Of a DNA stretch of 9,753 nucleotides, positions 1 to 6,155 are shown one piece after another. Both the position numbers and the translations under genes were made by a program. The DNA comes from Abditibacteriota bacterium. Lineage in GTDB: Bacteria > Armatimonadota > UBA5829. The notes beneath the pieces were generated by a model, which was given only the letters and a program-made list of their open reading frames with translations, was not told the DNA's origin and made no database searches. Position 1 is the first letter of the stretch; every line of letters starts with the position of its first letter. The stretch spans positions 1 through 9,753 of the forward strand of contig JAGDDM010000102.1 in NCBI GenBank assembly GCA_017958015.1, written 5' to 3'.

Positions 1-234
1 ACCTATGTTTTTACCGAAGCCCTTACGGCGGCGGCAAATATGAACGGTTTGGCGGTAACGGACATTTGGTTCTCCCTCGGAGCCGACAAGTCCATGACCT
101 CCGGCGACTATCTCACCGTTCGGTTCAAAACCGGTGACGATGAAGAACAGCTGGTGCCGGAACCGGCAAGCGTTGCTTACGGAATTACGGGTCTTGTTTC
201 TCTTATGGGAATTAAGAGAAGAATCAAGAAGTAA
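1..234 (+). CDS. PEP-CTERM sorting-domain protein, C-terminal fragment
   Basis: The frame is open from the first base and ends at TAA (232-234), so the gene starts upstream of the window; 77 residues are visible. The tail has the three-part PEP-CTERM pattern: a VPEP motif at fragment residues 52-55, a short hydrophobic stretch (about 56-71, AYGITGLVSLMGI), and a basic end, KRRIKK (72-77). In known systems this tail targets an exported protein for cleavage and anchoring or release by an exosortase. The part before it is polar and beta-like (alternating residues in LTVRFKTGDD) and looks like the edge of an extracellular domain I cannot name. No exosortase gene is in the window. The hydrophobic segment is short and only moderately hydrophobic. 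The gene is followed by an intrinsic terminator and probably forms the end of its own transcript. The tail assignment is fairly firm; the protein's function is unknown. Confidence 0.8.
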   Translation, partial: TYVFTEALTAAANMNGLAVTDIWFSLGADKSMTSGDYLTVRFKTGDDEEQLVPEPASVAYGITGLVSLMGIKRRIKK

Positions 235-242
235 GTTTATAC

Positions 243-271
243 AAAAAAGTCCGCCTTCGGGCGGCTTTTTT
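243..271 (+). terminator. Intrinsic terminator after the PEP-CTERM gene
   Basis: A 5-bp G/C stem, CCGCC (251-255) and GGCGG (260-264), closes a TTCG tetraloop and is followed by C then six T (266-271). A matching A-run (243-248) and G249 upstream can extend the stem by pairing with C265 and the T-run, so it could also act on the minus strand. It starts 9 bases after the stop codon, as expected for a rho-independent terminator. Confidence 0.9.
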
Positions 272-282
272 GTTGTTTGGGC

Positions 283-475
283 GGCAACGGATAAGATGTT
301 GCCCTGCGGGCATGAATCGTCGCTCCGCGACATGAATTGGCCTTACGGCTCATGAATTGCCGATAACTCGGCATGAATCGCGTTCACTTTGTTCACGCGT
401 TGATGTGTTGCCTGCGGCAACGGATTATAGAATTACATTGCGGGGTTGGTTGTATAATCCGTCGGCGGAGCCGAC
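283..475. repeat. Array of short hairpins with conserved ATGAAT linkers, plus a longer inverted repeat
   Basis: Seven small inverted repeats follow each other: TGCCC/GGGCA (300-312, loop TGC); GTCGC/GCGAC (319-331, loop TCC); TGGCC/GGCTCA with one bulge (338-352, loop TTAC); TGCCGA/TCGGCA (358-373, loop TAAC); CGCGT/ACGCG (379-399, 11-base loop); GTTGCC/GGCAAC (407-421, loop TGC); GTCGGC/GCCGAC (461-475, loop GGA). The first five begin at 300, 319, 338, 358 and 379, a period of 19-21 bases. The first four are each followed by an almost identical CATGAATYG (311, 331, 351, 372). Stem sequences differ from one unit to the next but pairing is kept. GGCAAC/GTTGCC (283-288, 298-303) is an alternative fold at the left edge. 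A 10-bp stem (420-429 with 453-462) encloses 23 bases. No gene is visible here. Function is unknown; it may be a REP- or MITE-like dispersed element or a structured RNA or DNA site. Confidence 0.75.
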
Positions 476-480
476 ACCTC

Positions 481-520
481 ACCTAATAACCTAATAACCT
501 AACAACCTAATAACCTATTA
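481..520. repeat. Five tandem copies of an 8-mer (ACCTAATA)
   Basis: The 40 bases split exactly into five 8-base units: ACCTAATA, ACCTAATA, ACCTAACA, ACCTAATA, ACCTATTA. Three are identical and two differ by one base. The run starts 5 bases after the last hairpin of the array and ends where a -35 element of the recG promoter would lie. It looks like a microsatellite that could change copy number by slippage. Any effect on recG expression is inference. Confidence 0.9.
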
Positions 521-548
521 TCACAATACCCCGAATTTCCGGTATAAT
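518..548 (+). promoter_or_regulatory. Putative recG promoter
   Basis: A perfect TATAAT lies at 543-548. No good -35 is seen at the standard distance; TTATCA at 518-523 would need a long 19-base spacer, and ATCACA at 520-525 fits 17 bases but matches poorly. Transcription would begin near 555, leaving only about ten bases before the recG ATG. The -10 is convincing, the -35 is not. Confidence 0.55.
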
Positions 549-564
549 ATGTACAGGTATTATT

Positions 565-2652
565 ATGCGGAGCGCCGACAATCAGCGGCTTGACTCGCAG
601 GTTCAGTTCGTGAAGGGGGTTGGTCCCCGATACGCGAAGCTGCTGGCCAAGCTGAACATATACACCATACGGGATTTGCTTTTCCACTTCCCCCGACGGT
701 ACGAGGACAGGCGTTCCTTCGCCTCCGTGGGACAGCTCCGGGGCGGGGAACGGGTCACCGTCAAGGGCAGGGTCGCCGACGTTGAGCTTGTGCCCACCAG
801 AAGCCGGATGACAATCCTCAAGGTCTACATCGACGACGGCACCGGCTCCCTCTCCCTCACCTTTTTCAATCAGCCCTGGAACAAGGAAAAGTTCGTGAAG
901 CTCCGGGGCAAGGAAATCATCGCCTACGGAGAGGTGAAGTTGGGCAGGTTCTGTCCGGAAATGCTTTCTCCCGAGTGGGAACTCTGCGGCTCCGGCGAGG
1001 ACTCCTTCGCCGCCATCGTGCCCATATATCCCGCCACCGAAGGACTCATGGAGACCCGGCTGCGGAAACTTATCCGTGACGCGGTGGAGAGTTGTTCCGG
1101 CATGATCGAGGAATATCTGCCGGATTCCGTGCGGAAGCACCGCAAACTCATGGGCCTCCGGGAGGCGGTGGTCGAGATGCACATCCCCACCTCCCAAAAG
1201 AAACTTAAAGAGGCCCGGACGCGGCTGGCTTTCGACGAACTTTTCGTGCTCCAAACCGCCTTGGTTCGGCGGAAGATGGAGAACGCCTCACCGGGCAAGG
1301 GCAGAGCCTTCAGGGTTCCCGAGGATTTCGACAAGGATTTGAAGGAGCTGTTTCCCTTTGAGCCCACAAACGCCCAGAAGCGGGTTATCGGGGAGATAGT
1401 GGGGGACATGACCCGGCCGGAGTGCATGAACCGGCTCATACAGGGTGACGTTGGTTCCGGAAAGACGGCTGTGGCGGCGGCGGCGATGCTGCTGGCGGTC
1501 CGCAACGGCGCCCAGGCGGTGCTGATGGCTCCCACGGAAATCCTGGCGGAGCAGCACTATCTGGGGCTTACCGCAATGTTCGAGCGGGTGGACTTCATGA
1601 ATATCCGCACTGAACTCCTCATCGGCAGCCTCACGGAAAAGCGGAAGCGGGAAGCATACGAGCGCATCGCTTCCGGCGAAGCGGATATCATCATCGGCAC
1701 CCACGCGGTGATTCAGAAGAACGTGAACTTCAAAGACCCGGGCCTTGTCATCGTTGACGAGCAGCACCGGTTCGGCGTGGCCCAAAGGGGCGAGCTCACC
1801 CGCAAGGGGGCGGCGCCGGATGTCATCGTCATGACAGCAACACCCATTCCGCGAACTCTGGTTCTGGCGGTGTACGGCGACCTCGATATCTCCGTCATAG
1901 ACGAACTGCCTCCGGGCCGGAAGCCCATTCGCACCCACCGAAAGTCCAAGCGGGAGGCCCCCAAGGTCTACGATATTATTCGGGGCTTTCTGGAGAAGGG
2001 TTTGCAGGCCTACGTTGTCTGCCCCCTCATTGAGGAGAGCGAGAAAACGGACGTGCGGGCGGCGGTGGAACTCTACGAGTATCTGTCGGACATCGTCTTT
2101 TCCGACTACCGGGTGGCGCTTCTCCACGGGCGCATGAAAACCGACGAGAAGGACGCGGTGATGAAGGATTTCCGGGACGGGAAGATAAGCGTTCTCGTCT
2201 CCACCACCGTCATCGAGGTGGGGGTGGACGTGCCCAACGCCAACATTATGGTGATTGAGGACGCGGACCGGTTCGGTCTGGCCCAGCTCCACCAGCTCCG
2301 GGGCAGAGTGGGCAGAGGCGCGGAGCAGAGTTATTGTATCCTCATCACCGACGCGGAGACGGAGGACGCCCAAAAGAGGGCGGATGTGATGTGCGCCACC
2401 TGCGACGGGTTTTTGATTGCCGAGGAAGATTTGAAACTCCGGGGTCCCGGTGAGGTTCTGGGTATGCGCCAGAGCGGCCTCACGGACTTTAAGGTGGCGG
2501 ATATTTTCACCGACACGGACATTCTCTCCGCCGCAAAGGAGGAGGCTTCCCGGCTTTTGCGGGAGGACCCGAAACTCATAAAAAAAGAACACGCCGGTCT
2601 GAAAGCGGCGGTTGCCGCCATGTACAATCCGGATGAGGCGGTGGGAAACTGA
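565..2652 (+). CDS. recG: ATP-dependent DNA helicase RecG
   Basis: This 695-residue protein has the usual length and full motif set of RecG, the superfamily 2 helicase that regresses stalled replication forks and branch-migrates Holliday junctions. The N-terminus begins with the family's VQFVKGVGPRYAKLL helix-hairpin-like start (from residue 13), followed by the OB-fold wedge domain (roughly 60-200). Helicase motifs follow: Walker A GDVGSGKT at 294-301, APTEILAEQH just after it, DEQH box at 398-401, TATPIPRT from 424, and QLRGRVGRG at 577-585. The C-terminal LKLRGPGEVLGMRQSG segment is also typical. The ATG at 565 is chosen because the conserved start lies 12 residues in and the next Met is about residue 82. 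Only a weak AGG (555-557) serves as ribosome site. In Clostridia recG is commonly followed by rsmD and coaD; here coaD follows directly. Confidence 0.97.
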   Translation: MRSADNQRLDSQVQFVKGVGPRYAKLLAKLNIYTIRDLLFHFPRRYEDRRSFASVGQLRGGERVTVKGRVADVELVPTRSRMTILKVYIDDGTGSLSLTFFNQPWNKEKFVKLRGKEIIAYGEVKLGRFCPEMLSPEWELCGSGEDSFAAIVPIYPATEGLMETRLRKLIRDAVESCSGMIEEYLPDSVRKHRKLMGLREAVVEMHIPTSQKKLKEARTRLAFDELFVLQTALVRRKMENASPGKGRAFRVPEDFDKDLKELFPFEPTNAQKRVIGEIVGDMTRPECMNRLIQGDVGSGKTAVAAAAMLLAVRNGAQAVLMAPTEILAEQHYLGLTAMFERVDFMNIRTELLIGSLTEKRKREAYERIASGEADIIIGTHAVIQKNVNFKDPGLVIVDEQHRFGVAQRGELTRKGAAPDVIVMTATPIPRTLVLAVYGDLDISVIDELPPGRKPIRTHRKSKREAPKVYDIIRGFLEKGLQAYVVCPLIEESEKTDVRAAVELYEYLSDIVFSDYRVALLHGRMKTDEKDAVMKDFRDGKISVLVSTTVIEVGVDVPNANIMVIEDADRFGLAQLHQLRGRVGRGAEQSYCILITDAETEDAQKRADVMCATCDGFLIAEEDLKLRGPGEVLGMRQSGLTDFKVADIFTDTDILSAAKEEASRLLREDPKLIKKEHAGLKAAVAAMYNPDEAVGN

Positions 2653-2695
2653 TTTTTCGCGGACGGCGAAAAAAATTCCGAAAAAATTCGAAAAA
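2653..2695. other. Inverted repeat and helically phased A-tracts upstream of coaD
   Basis: Immediately after the recG stop, TTTTTCGC (2653-2660) and GCGAAAAA (2666-2673) form an 8-bp inverted repeat around GGACG. It is followed by A rather than T on the + strand, so it is a poor forward terminator. A-runs begin at 2669, 2681 and 2691, spaced 12 and 10 bases, close to the helical repeat. Such phasing bends DNA intrinsically. The tract lies about 60-100 bases upstream of the predicted coaD transcription start and may act as an upstream activating curve; that role is inference. Confidence 0.5.
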
Positions 2696-2751
2696 GAAAG
2701 ACCCCACAGGGCGGATAAATCACGCATAAACTGTATTTTTCCGTCAAATCG

Positions 2752-2760
2752 TGATATAAT
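2752..2760 (+). promoter_or_regulatory. Extended -10 promoter for coaD, possibly giving leaderless mRNA
   Basis: TGATATAAT (2752-2760) is an exact extended -10 (TG, one base, TATAAT). No strong -35 is present; CTGTAT at 2731-2736 is a weak match at 18 bases, which extended -10 promoters tolerate. With the usual 6-7 bases from -10 to start, transcription would begin at or next to the A of the coaD ATG (2767). No Shine-Dalgarno sequence is seen. This promoter probably drives the coaD to ackA run. Confidence 0.65.
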
Positions 2761-2766
2761 GTTATA

Positions 2767-3252
2767 ATGAAAGCGGTATATCCGGGCAGTTTCGACCCGA
2801 TAACAAACGGACACTTGGACATAATAGAGCGGGCCGCCGGTCTCTGCGACGAGCTGGTGGTTTCCGTGGCTGTGAATATCGAAAAGACGCCTCTCTTCAG
2901 CGTTCCCGAGCGTGTGGATATGCTGAGGGAAGTCTGCGCCCCCTACAAAAACGTGAAGATAGACCATTTTCACGGTCTTTTGGTTGATTACGTTGAGGGC
3001 ATCGGCGCCCAGGCCATCGTGAGAGGCCTCCGGGCGGTCTCCGACTTCGACTTCGAGTTTCAGATGGCGTTAATGAATAAGCGCCTCAAACCCGCGGTGG
3101 AGACGGTATTCCTGCCCGCCGCGTCGGACAACATGTTCATAAGTTCGAGTTTGCTTAAGGAATTGTCGAAGTTCGACGCCCCCATAAAAGATTTGGTTCC
3201 TCCCTCGGTGGAGGAGCGGCTCAAAGCCAAACTGAGAAAAGACAATCGATAA
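2767..3252 (+). CDS. coaD: Pantetheine-phosphate adenylyltransferase (CoaD/PPAT)
   Basis: CoaD transfers AMP from ATP to 4'-phosphopantetheine to make dephospho-CoA, the penultimate step of CoA synthesis in the cytoplasm. At 161 residues it matches the family length. The nucleotidyltransferase start is clear: MKAVYPGSFDP with the T/HxGH nucleotide-binding motif as TNGH (13-16). Further signatures are RGLRAVSDFDFEFQMA (87-102), which shapes the active site, and the C-terminal ISSSLLKEL (125-133) that binds phosphate. The ATG at 2767 starts exactly at the conserved N-terminus, so an upstream start is unlikely, although no ribosome-binding site precedes it. The next gene begins 28 bases downstream. 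Placing CoA synthesis with acetyl-CoA-using genes fits metabolic grouping. Identification is firm. Confidence 0.97.
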   Translation: MKAVYPGSFDPITNGHLDIIERAAGLCDELVVSVAVNIEKTPLFSVPERVDMLREVCAPYKNVKIDHFHGLLVDYVEGIGAQAIVRGLRAVSDFDFEFQMALMNKRLKPAVETVFLPAASDNMFISSSLLKELSKFDAPIKDLVPPSVEERLKAKLRKDNR

Positions 3253-3280
3253 TTACAATAACAAAGACGGAGGATATGAC

Positions 3281-3898
3281 ATGAGCAAAGACCGCAACAA
3301 AAGACCCTCGTTCCTGAACAGAAAAAACGACGAAATCGAACGGGGCGGATATGAGTTCGAAAAGAACTCCGCCTTCGTGCCCAAGGGCGACGGCGAGAGC
3401 CTGAACGCCGTTTTCGAAGAAATATACGGCGTTGTGAGCAAAATACCCATCGGCCACTTCTCTTTCGGCGTGAACATCGACGAGGTGAGTTCTTTGCTCT
3501 CCAAAGCGAGAGCCCGCCTGCCCGAGGAGATTCGCAAGGCCAAGGAAGTTTTGTCGGATTCCGAGAACATTCTCGGCGCCGCCAAGAGCAACGCGGAAAA
3601 CACCGTTAATCTGGCCAACGACGAGGCCAAGCGGATACTTGAGGCCGCCGAGGAAGAAGCCGCGGCCCGCGTCTCCGAGACCGCCATTGTGGGCAGAGCC
3701 CACGAGGAAGCGGACAGAATCATAGCCGAAGCCGAAAAGGAAGCCCGGGCTCTTAAGGACGGCGCCAGAAATTACGCCATCGACCTTATGGTGAACCTGC
3801 GGGAGCAGCTGGACTCCGCCCTGGTTACGGTGAACAACGGCTGCGACAAACTGAACGCGGATTTCAATCTCTTCAGCGAAACCGAAGACGAATATTAA
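3281..3898 (+). CDS. DivIVA-like / ATP synthase stalk-like coiled-coil protein
   Basis: This 205-residue protein starts at ATG 3281, 7 bases after a GGAGG ribosome site (3269-3273). It has a polar, basic N-terminus (1-30), a NIDE motif at 65-68 followed by LLSKARARLPEEIRKAKEVL, and then a long Ala/Glu-rich helix (about 70-180) with heptad-like spacing and no transmembrane segment. The LPEEI block and the later EADRIIAEAEKEA block (143-155) match my memory of a poorly characterised family, annotated variously as ATPase or cell-division initiation protein, that sits beside coaD in Clostridia and some other phyla. It is likely a cytoplasmic coiled-coil, perhaps membrane- or septum-associated like DivIVA. 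It has no Walker motif, so the ATPase label is not supported. It is sandwiched between coaD and pta in an apparent operon; its role there is unknown. Confidence 0.75.
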   Translation: MSKDRNKRPSFLNRKNDEIERGGYEFEKNSAFVPKGDGESLNAVFEEIYGVVSKIPIGHFSFGVNIDEVSSLLSKARARLPEEIRKAKEVLSDSENILGAAKSNAENTVNLANDEAKRILEAAEEEAAARVSETAIVGRAHEEADRIIAEAEKEARALKDGARNYAIDLMVNLREQLDSALVTVNNGCDKLNADFNLFSETEDEY

Positions 3899-3925
3899 TA
3901 CGATATCAATTTTAAGGAGTAAGAT

Positions 3926-4924
3926 ATGCCTAACGTAATGGAAACGGTCTACGCTCGCGCCAAAGCCGCGGCGAAGACAATCATCCTCCCCGAAGCCGAC
4001 GACGTGAGAACAGTCACCGCCGCCGAAGACATCGTTAAGAAGGGACTTGCCAAAGTCATCCTGGTTAACGACACCGACGCCATCGCCAAAGCCGCCAAAG
4101 AGGCGGGAGCCGACATCTCCGGCTGCGAGATTGTGGACCCCAACAAGTCCGACAAGAAGGACGAGTACATCGCCGAATTCACGGAAATGCGCAAACACAA
4201 AGGCATGACCGAGGAAAAGGCCGCCAAGATTATCGTGGATCCCCTCCACTGGGGTTGTATGATGGTTCACAAAGGCGAGGCCGACGGTCAGGTCTCCGGC
4301 GCCACCCATTCCACCGCCGACACAATCCGGCCGGCTCTCCAGATTATCAAGACCGCCCCGGACTGCAAGCTTGTTTCCGCTTTCTTTGTCATGATCGTCC
4401 CTAACTGTGAGTACGGTGCCGACGGCGTGTTTATCTACGCCGACAGCGGACTTAATCCCAACCCCAACGCCGATGAGCTGGCGGAAATAGCCATCCAGAG
4501 CGCCACCACCATGGACAAACTTTTGGGCATCGACCCCAAGGTTGCCATGCTCTGCTTCTCCACCATGGGCAGTGCCAAGAACGAACTCGTGGACAAGGTT
4601 GCCGAGGCTACCCGTATCGCCAAGGAACGCAGACCGGACATCTGCCTGGACGGCGAACTTCAGGCGGACGCGGCCCTCGTTGAGGCTATCGGTAAGTCCA
4701 AGGCTCCGAACAGCCCCGTGGCCGGCAAAGCCAACGTTCTCATTTTCCCGGACCTCAACGCCGGCAATATCGGTTACAAACTCACCGAGCGCCTTGCCAA
4801 GGCCGAGGCTTACGGCCCGGTTCTTCAGGGACTCCGCAAGCCCGTCAACGACCTCTCCAGAGGCTGCAAGGCCAGTGACATCGTCAACGTGGCGGCCATC
4901 ACCGCGGTACAGGCAACTTATTAA
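3926..4924 (+). CDS. pta: Phosphate acetyltransferase
   Basis: Pta converts acetyl-CoA and phosphate to acetyl phosphate and CoA in the cytoplasm. The 332-residue length is that of the short, single-domain Pta class, without the N-terminal regulatory domain of the E. coli enzyme. Recognisable blocks are IILPEADDVRTVTAAE (19-34), GEADGQVSGATHSTADTIRPAL (117-138), FSTMGSAKNELV (211-222), DGELQADAAL (242-251), PDLNAGNIGYKL (275-286) and the C-terminal SRGCKASDIVN (311-321). Ser311, Arg312 and Asp318 line up, offset by two, with the CoA-binding and catalytic Ser309, Arg310 and Asp316 known in the Methanosarcina enzyme. AAGGAG (3914-3919) lies 6 bases before the ATG. The stop is 23 bases before ackA, so co-transcription is very likely. 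A phosphobutyryltransferase is less likely given the direct ackA partner and the close motif match. Confidence 0.96.
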   Translation: MPNVMETVYARAKAAAKTIILPEADDVRTVTAAEDIVKKGLAKVILVNDTDAIAKAAKEAGADISGCEIVDPNKSDKKDEYIAEFTEMRKHKGMTEEKAAKIIVDPLHWGCMMVHKGEADGQVSGATHSTADTIRPALQIIKTAPDCKLVSAFFVMIVPNCEYGADGVFIYADSGLNPNPNADELAEIAIQSATTMDKLLGIDPKVAMLCFSTMGSAKNELVDKVAEATRIAKERRPDICLDGELQADAALVEAIGKSKAPNSPVAGKANVLIFPDLNAGNIGYKLTERLAKAEAYGPVLQGLRKPVNDLSRGCKASDIVNVAAITAVQATY

Positions 4925-4947
4925 GTACAAGGAAATAAGGAAACACA

Positions 4948-6147
4948 ATGAAAATATTAGTACTTAACAGCGGCAGTTCGTCGCTCAAGTATCAGCTTAT
5001 CGACTCCGAGAGCGAGCAGGTAATCGCCAAGGGTCTGTGCGAGAGAATCGGCATGGACATGGGCAAGATTAAGTTCGAGACTCAGGCCCACGGCAAGGGC
5101 GAGCTCGACATCGCCATGCCGGACCACGACGCCGCCATCTCCGACGTTTTCAACCTCCTCACCGACAGCGAGAAGGGCGCCATATCCGATGTCAGCGAAA
5201 TCTCCGCCGTGGGTCACAGAGTGGTTCACGGAGGCGAGAAGTTCGCGGACTCCGTGGTTGTTGACGAGAAGATCGCCGACGAGATAGACGAGCTCAGCGA
5301 CCTGGCTCCCCTCCACAATCCCGCCAACGTTATGGGCATCCGCTCCTGCATGAAGCTCATGCCCGGCGTGCCCCAGGTAGCGGTTTTCGACACCGCTTTC
5401 CACGCCACTATGCCCGCCTACGCCTACACCTACGCGCTCCCCTACGAGTATTACAAAAAGTTCGGTGTGCGCCGCTACGGATTCCACGGCACCAGCCACA
5501 GATTCGTCACCGGCAAGGCTCTGGACATGCTGAAGGACGCCGGAGTCGATCCCGCTTCTTCCAAGATTGTCACCTGCCACCTGGGCAACGGCTGCTCCAT
5601 GGCGGCTGTGGCCGGCGGCAAAGTCGTCGACACCTCCATGGGTCTCACTCCCCTTGAGGGTATGGTCATGGGCACCCGCTGCGGCGATATGGACCCGGCC
5701 ATTATCATGTTCCTGGAGAAGAAGCTGGGCGTCGGCACCAAGGAAATCGACACCATCATGAACAAGAAGAGCGGACTTCTGGGCATCTCCGAAGTCTCCA
5801 GCGACATGAGAGACGTTGAGGGCGCCGCCGCGGAAGGCAACGCTCAGGCTCAGCTTGCTCTCGACGTGTTCGTGTACAGAATCAAGAAGTATCTGGGCGC
5901 CTATGCCGCCGCCATGGGCGGACTGGACGCCATCGTTTTCACCGGCGGAATCGGCGAGAACGACAAGAACGCCAGAGCGGCCATCTGCAAGGGCATGGGC
6001 TTCTTGGGTATCGACCTGGACGAGGACAAGAACAAGTCCATGAGAGGCCCCGCCGACATCAGCAAGGACGGCAGCGGCGTGAGAATTCTGTTGGTGCCCA
6101 CCAACGAAGAACTTATGATTGCCAGAGAGACAGCCGCTTTGGTATAA
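4948..6147 (+). CDS. ackA: Acetate kinase
   Basis: AckA transfers phosphate from acetyl phosphate to ADP, giving acetate and ATP by substrate-level phosphorylation; the reverse reaction activates acetate. The 399-residue length is standard for this ASKHA-fold kinase. Expected residues are visible: Asn7 in VLNSGSSSLKYQ, Arg91 in GHRVVHGG, Asp148 in VFDTAFHATMP, His180 in RRYGFHGTSH, Arg244 in MGTRCGDMDP, the GGIGEN nucleotide loop near 334-339, and Glu387 in VPTNEEL. These correspond to catalytic and substrate-binding residues known from the Methanosarcina enzyme. An AAGGA (4937-4941) lies 6 bases before the ATG. It closes the coaD to ackA run and is followed by a long hairpin and then a new promoter. 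Codon choice is strongly biased (AAG for Lys, C/G-ending codons), suggesting high expression. Confidence 0.98.
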   Translation: MKILVLNSGSSSLKYQLIDSESEQVIAKGLCERIGMDMGKIKFETQAHGKGELDIAMPDHDAAISDVFNLLTDSEKGAISDVSEISAVGHRVVHGGEKFADSVVVDEKIADEIDELSDLAPLHNPANVMGIRSCMKLMPGVPQVAVFDTAFHATMPAYAYTYALPYEYYKKFGVRRYGFHGTSHRFVTGKALDMLKDAGVDPASSKIVTCHLGNGCSMAAVAGGKVVDTSMGLTPLEGMVMGTRCGDMDPAIIMFLEKKLGVGTKEIDTIMNKKSGLLGISEVSSDMRDVEGAAAEGNAQAQLALDVFVYRIKKYLGAYAAAMGGLDAIVFTGGIGENDKNARAAICKGMGFLGIDLDEDKNKSMRGPADISKDGSGVRILLVPTNEELMIARETAALV

Positions 6148-6155
6148 ACAGAGTT

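Noticed and set aside
134..355. Open frame running through the hairpin region on the + strand
   Set aside because: It overlaps the PEP-CTERM gene end in another frame, passes through the terminator and hairpins, and has no ribosome site or protein-like composition.
300..399. CRISPR-like regular repeats (CATGAATYG about every 20 bases)
   Set aside because: The repeated part is only 9 bases, the intervening 'spacers' are self-complementary hairpins of 11-12 bases, and no cas gene is present.
453..458. TATAAT in the hairpin region as a second recG promoter
   Set aside because: It forms one arm of the 10-bp inverted repeat and has no suitable -35 upstream at 16-19 bases; the TATAAT at 543-548 is better placed.
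2653..2673. Intrinsic terminator after recG
   Set aside because: The inverted repeat has its T-run before and A-run after on the + strand and a short G/C core, so it is a poor forward terminator; it is reported only as structure.
1288..2973. 561-residue open frame antisense to recG and coaD
   Set aside because: Same cause: a codon-bias shadow. Its composition (His- and Arg-rich, no motif) is not protein-like and it crosses two conserved sense genes.
3281..3898. Coiled-coil gene as a true F-type ATP synthase b subunit or an ATPase
   Set aside because: There is no N-terminal membrane helix, no Walker motif and no neighbouring atp genes; similarity to stalk proteins is general Ala/Glu-rich helix composition.
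3221..4948. 575-residue open frame antisense to the coiled-coil gene and pta
   Set aside because: Its length follows from strong codon bias in the sense genes. It has no recognisable domain and lies opposite well-supported conserved proteins.
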